This document shows positions 6,604-9,898 of a stretch of 9,898 bases of DNA, piece by piece (within the stretch, counting starts at the first letter, position 1; each line of letters begins with the position of its first letter). The notes below the pieces were generated by a model, which was given only the letters and a program-made list of their open reading frames with translations, was not told where the DNA came from and searched no databases. The position numbers were made by a program, and so were the translations under genes. The stretch spans positions 1 to 9,898 of the forward strand of contig CALPUC020000021.1 of assembly GCA_943326655.2 (NCBI GenBank), given 5' to 3'. Source of the stretch: Rhodoluna limnophila. Lineage in GTDB: Bacteria; Actinomycetota; Actinomycetes; Actinomycetales; Microbacteriaceae.

Positions 6604-7782
6604 CTAGTCGGCAGCCGCGAGCTGCCCACAGGCTCCATCTATTTCTTTACCGCGGGTGTCTCGGAGAGTTGTTGGAACTCCGGCTTTTTCCAGGCGGCGA
6701 ACGAACTCGTCGGTGGCTTGCTCGGTGCTGGCGGTCCACACTGAACCAGGGGTTGGGTTCAGCGGAATCGGGTTTACGTGAACCCAGCCTTTGCCGCGTG
6801 AGTTGAGTTTTTGGGCAAGTAAGTCGGCCCGCCAAGGGTGGTCGTTCATGTCTCGAATCAAAGCGTATTCAATTGAAACTCGCCGGCCGGTTTTGTCGAA
6901 GTATTCCCTGGCCGCATCGAGAGCCTCGTCGACTTTCCATTTCGAGTTGACTGGAATCAGTTCGTCGCGGAGTTTGTCGTCTGGGGCGTGAAGACTCAGA
7001 GCGAAAGTGACCGGGATGTTTTCGTCGGAGAGTTTTTTGATTGCTGGCACTAGGCCCACAGTTGAAACCGTGATGCTTCGTGCGCTCATTCCGAGCCCGT
7101 GTGGTTGCTCGGCCACCATTGTTCGCACAGCGCTCATTACCCGGTTGTAGTTTGCCAGCGGCTCGCCCATACCCATGAAAACTATGTTGCCAACTCGCTC
7201 TTCGCCGTTACCGGTTTTCTTACCGCCAAGGCCGCCTTCGGCGATCACCTTGTTGGCTGCCACAATTTGGGCCACAATCTCGGCAGCAGACATGTTTCTG
7301 GTTAGCCCGGCCTGCCCGGTGGCGCAAAACGGGCAGTTCATTCCGCAGCCGGCCTGGCTAGATACACAGAGCGTGATTCGTGTTGGGTAGCGCATCAAGA
7401 CCGATTCCACCAAAGCTCCGTCAAAGAGCTTCCAGAGGAACTTGATGGTGTCGCCCTTATCGGTTTGCAATCGCTTCACCTCGGTGAGCAAAGGCGGAAA
7501 GAGCTCGGCAATCAGCTCTTCTCGACCCTCTTTAGGAAGGTCGGTCATTGCTTCAGCCTGGTCCGTGTAATGAACGAAGTAGTGCGTCGAAAGCTGCTTG
7601 GCCCGGAAACCTGGAAGTCCTAGTGACTTGACCTTTGCTACTCGCTCCTCAACGGTGAGATCAACAAAGTGAGTCGATGGGAGGCCGCGACGTTTTTGCT
7701 CGAACTCCAAAAGCGGCTTGCCATCGGAGCCGAGCTTCTGAGACCACCCTTCCGTGCGCGGGCGAACCTGTTTCTCGGTCAA
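6604..7782 (-). CDS. rlmN: Dual-specificity rRNA/tRNA adenine-C2 methyltransferase
   Basis: Radical-SAM enzyme that methylates C2 of A2503 in 23S rRNA, and A37 of some tRNAs in characterised members. From the TTG start it is 392 residues. The 4Fe-4S motif CxxxCxxC is Cys146, Cys150 and Cys153 in GCGMNCPFC. Cys139 in TLCVSSQ and Cys385 in GACGQLA match the two further catalytic cysteines known from E. coli RlmN (Cys118 and Cys355). The SAM-binding stretch FMGMGEPLANY is at 202-212, then SVG-type and SLHAPDD segments follow in the usual order. A glycine- and lysine-rich linker (183-195) looks like a lineage insertion. The frame stays open to 7914, but the start at 7782 is fixed by a strong ribosome binding site. 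Distinguished from Cfr by its overall fit and housekeeping context, not by a test. Confidence 0.95.
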   Translation of the reverse strand: MTEKQVRPRTEGWSQKLGSDGKPLLEFEQKRRGLPSTHFVDLTVEERVAKVKSLGLPGFRAKQLSTHYFVHYTDQAEAMTDLPKEGREELIAELFPPLLTEVKRLQTDKGDTIKFLWKLFDGALVESVLMRYPTRITLCVSSQAGCGMNCPFCATGQAGLTRNMSAAEIVAQIVAANKVIAEGGLGGKKTGNGEERVGNIVFMGMGEPLANYNRVMSAVRTMVAEQPHGLGMSARSITVSTVGLVPAIKKLSDENIPVTFALSLHAPDDKLRDELIPVNSKWKVDEALDAAREYFDKTGRRVSIEYALIRDMNDHPWRADLLAQKLNSRGKGWVHVNPIPLNPTPGSVWTASTEQATDEFVRRLEKAGVPTTLRDTRGKEIDGACGQLAAAD

Positions 7783-7793
7783 AATCGCTCCTC
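7780..7793 (-). promoter_or_regulatory. Ribosome binding site and TTG start of rlmN
   Basis: On the minus strand GAGGAG (7793-7788) lies 5 bases before TTG (7782-7780). This is the strongest Shine-Dalgarno match in the window and decides the start against the open frame reaching further upstream to 7914, which would run into the beta-glucosidase gene. Confidence 0.8.
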
Positions 7794-7816
7794 GCGCGGT
7801 AATCGGGTGATACCTA

Positions 7817-7843
7817 AGTTTAAGGCAGTTGGGAGTTTTCCAA
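7817..7843 (-). promoter_or_regulatory. Candidate rlmN promoter
   Basis: On the minus strand TTGGAA (7843-7838) and TAAACT (7822-7817) are separated by 15 bp, a little short for a standard promoter. The -10 hexamer is the same as that before the LicC-like gene. The -35 element overlaps the inverted repeat at 7829-7843. Confidence 0.3.
7829..7843. promoter_or_regulatory. Candidate operator: inverted repeat TTGG-N7-CCAA
   Basis: TTGG (7829-7832), seven bases (gagtttt) and CCAA (7840-7843). The arms and spacing equal the core of the inverted repeat at 3884-3902, although the spacers differ. Its centre is about 48 bp upstream of the inferred beta-glucosidase transcript start, and it overlaps the candidate rlmN -35. 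A four-base arm alone is weak; the support comes from recurrence in front of the second glycosidase. Confidence 0.3.
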
Positions 7844-7851
7844 TGTCGCCA

Positions 7852-7874
7852 CTTTGTAAGCAATCGCTTTGTAA
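7852..7874 (+). repeat. Direct repeat CTTTGTAA, two copies, 15-bp period
   Basis: CTTTGTAA occurs at 7852-7859 and again at 7867-7874, and the second copy runs into the candidate -10 of the beta-glucosidase promoter. It may be a tandem binding site or a chance A/T-rich repeat. Confidence 0.4.
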
Positions 7875-7877
7875 AAT
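7872..7877 (+). promoter_or_regulatory. Candidate -10 box of the beta-glucosidase gene
   Basis: TAAAAT fits the -10 consensus. It would give a transcript start near 7884, leaving a leader of about 20 bases before the TTG at 7905. No clear -35 is present at 16-18 bp, which would be consistent with an activator-dependent promoter. Confidence 0.35.
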
Positions 7878-7889
7878 TACTTGATACCC

Positions 7890-7907
7890 AGAAAGAGAAA
7901 ATTCTTG
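7890..7907 (+). promoter_or_regulatory. Ribosome binding site and TTG start of the beta-glucosidase
   Basis: AGAAAGAG (7890-7897) resembles the 5' half of the full anti-16S complement AGAAAGGAGG and lies 7 bases before TTG at 7905. The alternative in-frame TTG at 7881 has no such site and falls upstream of the inferred transcript start. The choice is moderately supported. Confidence 0.45.
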
Positions 7908-9287
7908 AATTCATTCGAAGAGCGCCTTGGCGCCATAGCTAAAAGACTGCCTAGCGATTTTGTTGTGGGCACGGCCACTTCGTCGTGGCAAATCGAGGGC
8001 AATCTCGAAGGTCGGGGTTCTTCTATATGGGAAGACTTCGCCAGAGCCGGCAAGATCAAGGACGGCTCCACGGGAGAGCCGGCCTGCGACCACGTGAATC
8101 GTGTGGGTGAAGACCTTGAGCTACTCAAATGGCTCGGGGTTGACTCATACCGTTTCTCATTCTCGTGGCCTCGAATCATGCTCACCGGCGAAGGAGCCTT
8201 GAACTCCGAGGGAATCGGTTTTTACGACCGCCTAATCGACGGTCTGCTGGAACGCGGTATCAAGCCGGCTGCCACGGTTTACCACTGGGACCTTCCTTCA
8301 ACTTTCGGCAACCAAGGCTGCTGGACCTGGGAGCCAATTGCCGACAAGTTTGCCGACTACGCGGCGGTTTTGGCTGACAAGTTTGCCGATCGAGTCGACT
8401 CCTGGGCCACGCTCAACGAGCCTTGGGTATCCGCCTTCCTCGGCTACGCAACCGACATTCACGCTCCTGGCGCCAACGACCCAGCCAGAGGTTTAGAGGC
8501 CGCCTATCGCCTGCTGCTAGCCCACGGCCGGGGAATCGAAGCACTTCGAGCCAATGGCGCCAAAAACACCGGACTTGTCTTGAACCTCACCAGCATGATT
8601 GCCGAAGACGAAGGCACTCTGGAGGCGGCTAAAATCATGGACGGCTTGCAGAACCGACTATTCCTAGACCCGGTAGCAGGCCGCGGAATCCCCGCCGATG
8701 TTATCGAAGCGACCAAGCACATCACCGACTGGAGTTTTGTGAAGGCTTCCGAGCTCGCGGAAATTGCAACTCCGATCGATTGGCTCGGAATCAATTACTA
8801 CACCCCGAACCGAATCGAGAGCCCAAGCGAAACCGACAAGGGCTTCATCGTGGGTCAAAACACCGACGTCTACCCTGGAATGCCGGATGTGACTTTTGTT
8901 CCTCGTGAACCACGAACCAGCATGGGCTGGGAAATTCATGCCTCGAGCATGACGACCACTCTGCAGGAGACGGCTGAACGCCTTCCTGGAGTGCCGCTTT
9001 ACGTTACCGAAAACGGTGGAGCGTTCAAGGACGACGAACTGGTCGACGGTTACGTAAACGACCAAGATCGAATTGATTACTACCTAAACCACATCAACGC
9101 GGCTCTGGATGCCAGAGACGCCGGGGTTGACCTACGCGGATACTACGCCTGGTCTCTATTCGACAACCTAGAGTGGGCGGAAGGGTGGAAGATGACCTTC
9201 GGTATCGTTCACGTGAACCAACAGACGATGGAACGCACGCCCAAGGCGAGTGCTCGGATGTTCAAGCGCCTGCTAGAACTGCGGTAG
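7905..9287 (+). CDS. Beta-glucosidase, glycoside hydrolase family 1
   Basis: Retaining beta-glycosidase that splits cellobiose or other beta-glucosides (possibly beta-galactosides) in the cytoplasm. It is 460 residues from the TTG at 7905, or 468 from 7881; the family norm is 440-480. Motifs in order: FVVGTATSSWQIEG (19-32) with substrate-binding Gln29, DHVNR (62-66, where DHYHR is common), FSWPRI (86-91), YHWDLP (126-131), acid/base Glu172 in TLNEPW, INYYTP (296-301), nucleophile Glu369 in YVTENGG, and WSLFDNLEWAEG (416-427) lining the glucose site. There is no signal peptide, so sugar must be imported first. It is divergent from rlmN across a 122-bp region holding an inverted repeat and a direct repeat. 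Its stop is 5 bp from the opposite-strand ABC permease stop. The substrate linkage preference is not readable from sequence. Confidence 0.94.
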   Translation: MNSFEERLGAIAKRLPSDFVVGTATSSWQIEGNLEGRGSSIWEDFARAGKIKDGSTGEPACDHVNRVGEDLELLKWLGVDSYRFSFSWPRIMLTGEGALNSEGIGFYDRLIDGLLERGIKPAATVYHWDLPSTFGNQGCWTWEPIADKFADYAAVLADKFADRVDSWATLNEPWVSAFLGYATDIHAPGANDPARGLEAAYRLLLAHGRGIEALRANGAKNTGLVLNLTSMIAEDEGTLEAAKIMDGLQNRLFLDPVAGRGIPADVIEATKHITDWSFVKASELAEIATPIDWLGINYYTPNRIESPSETDKGFIVGQNTDVYPGMPDVTFVPREPRTSMGWEIHASSMTTTLQETAERLPGVPLYVTENGGAFKDDELVDGYVNDQDRIDYYLNHINAALDARDAGVDLRGYYAWSLFDNLEWAEGWKMTFGIVHVNQQTMERTPKASARMFKRLLELR

Positions 9288-9292
9288 AGGCT

Positions 9293-9898
9293 TTAGCCCT
9301 TCACCGAACCGGCCAGTAGGCCACGCACGAAGAATCGCTGCAGAGCGAAGAACACAATCAGCGGAACAATCATCGACACGAACGCGCCGGCGGTTAGTAG
9401 CTCCCAGCCGCTGCCTCGAGTTCCAACCATTTCCGCGATACGAACCGTCATCGGTGCAACTTCCTTCACGCCACCGCCGAAGGTTAGACCGACCAAAAGG
9501 TCGTTCCACACCCAGAGGAACTGGAAGATCGAGAATGAAGCGATTGCTGGCACGCTGAGCGGCAGGATGATCTTGGTGAACAGGGTGAACCAGCCGGCTC
9601 CGTCTACTCGAGCAGCTTCAATCAGTTCGCGAGGAATCTGGCTGAGGAAGTTGTGGAGTAGGAAAATCGCCAACGGTAGCCCGAAGATTGTGTGAGCAAT
9701 CCAGATTGGCAGGAATGTACCGGTGATGTTCAAATCGGGGATGATGGTGACTCCGCCGATCACCAGACCCTTCGAGAACAGCTGCAGCAATGGAATCAGC
9801 GTTAGCTGGATTGGCACAATCTGTAGACCGAAGATGATGAAGAAGATGGTGTCTTTGCCCTTGAAGTTGAACCAGGCCAAGGCGTAGGCGGCGAATAG
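9293..9898 (-). CDS. Sugar ABC transporter permease, AglG/MalG type (5' end beyond window)
   Basis: Inner-membrane permease subunit of a CUT1 carbohydrate ABC importer. The frame is open to the window edge, so the N-terminal part is missing; 201 residues are visible. At least four hydrophobic segments are seen: near TIFFIIFGLQIVPIQL, FLPIWIAHTIFGLPLAIFLL, LPLSVPAIASFSIFQFL and LTAGAFVSMIVPLIVFFAL. The EAA loop that docks the ATPase reads EAARVDGAGWFTLFTKIILP, with the conserved EAA, DGA and LP. The stretches WIAHTIFGLPLAIFLL, QFLWVWNDLLVGL and the C-terminal QRFFVRGLLAGSVKG resemble, from memory of the family, AglG of alpha-glucoside importers more than MalG of maltose importers. This fits the GH13 alpha-glucosidase 5.5 kb away. 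Partner permease, binding protein and ATPase would be expected beyond the window. Confidence 0.9.
   Translation of the reverse strand, partial: LFAAYALAWFNFKGKDTIFFIIFGLQIVPIQLTLIPLLQLFSKGLVIGGVTIIPDLNITGTFLPIWIAHTIFGLPLAIFLLHNFLSQIPRELIEAARVDGAGWFTLFTKIILPLSVPAIASFSIFQFLWVWNDLLVGLTFGGGVKEVAPMTVRIAEMVGTRGSGWELLTAGAFVSMIVPLIVFFALQRFFVRGLLAGSVKG

Noticed and set aside
6567..6638. Longer N-terminus for the LLM oxidoreductase from the ATG at 6638
   Set aside because: It would overlap the rlmN coding end by 35 bp and add 24 residues without family similarity; the ATG at 6566 gives the usual start.
8664..9065. 133-codon open frame on the minus strand inside the beta-glucosidase
   Set aside because: It is a shadow of the GH1 gene, with no recognisable domain and no start signal.

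Overview
The window looks like a piece of a compact, gene-dense actinobacterial chromosome. GC content looks close to 50% by eye, low for the phylum. Evidence for Actinobacteria: the alpha-glucosidase and RlmN resemble actinobacterial forms, a luciferase-like flavin monooxygenase is present, and two promoters have the leaderless layout TAnnnT-N7-ATG. My best guess is a small-genome freshwater Microbacteriaceae lineage (Rhodoluna/Aquiluna type). This is inference and not proved by any single marker.

Layout. 1-374 (+): 3' end of purC. 407-2180 (+): ptsH and ptsI, the general phosphotransferase proteins HPr and Enzyme I, one base apart. 2177-3835 (-): GH13 alpha-glucosidase, overlapping the ptsI stop by 4 bp. 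3836-3929: divergent promoter region with a leaderless start on each side and an inverted repeat. 3930-5525 (+): LicC-like nucleotidyltransferase and galU, 6 bp apart. 5526-7782 (-): a luciferase-like monooxygenase downstream of rlmN. 7783-7904: second divergent region, with an inverted repeat of the same type and a short direct repeat. 7905-9287 (+): GH1 beta-glucosidase. 9293-9898 (-): C-terminal part of a sugar ABC-transporter permease of the alpha-glucoside (AglG) type. No stretch over 300 bases lacks a gene. I saw no tRNA, rRNA, CRISPR array, insertion sequence or Rho-independent terminator.

How it fits together. The theme is small-sugar use. An alpha-glucoside ABC importer, an alpha-glucosidase and a beta-glucosidase would release glucose in the cytoplasm. 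GalU would turn glucose-1-phosphate into UDP-glucose, and the LicC-like enzyme would activate another phosphorylated alcohol or sugar. HPr and Enzyme I supply PEP-derived phosphate to PTS or other acceptors not seen here. purC and rlmN are housekeeping neighbours. No clear novel defence or mobile system is present. The most interesting signals are the shared TTGG-N7-CCAA repeat upstream of both glycosidases, the shortened and divergent Enzyme I, and the near-zero spacing at all three convergent gene ends.
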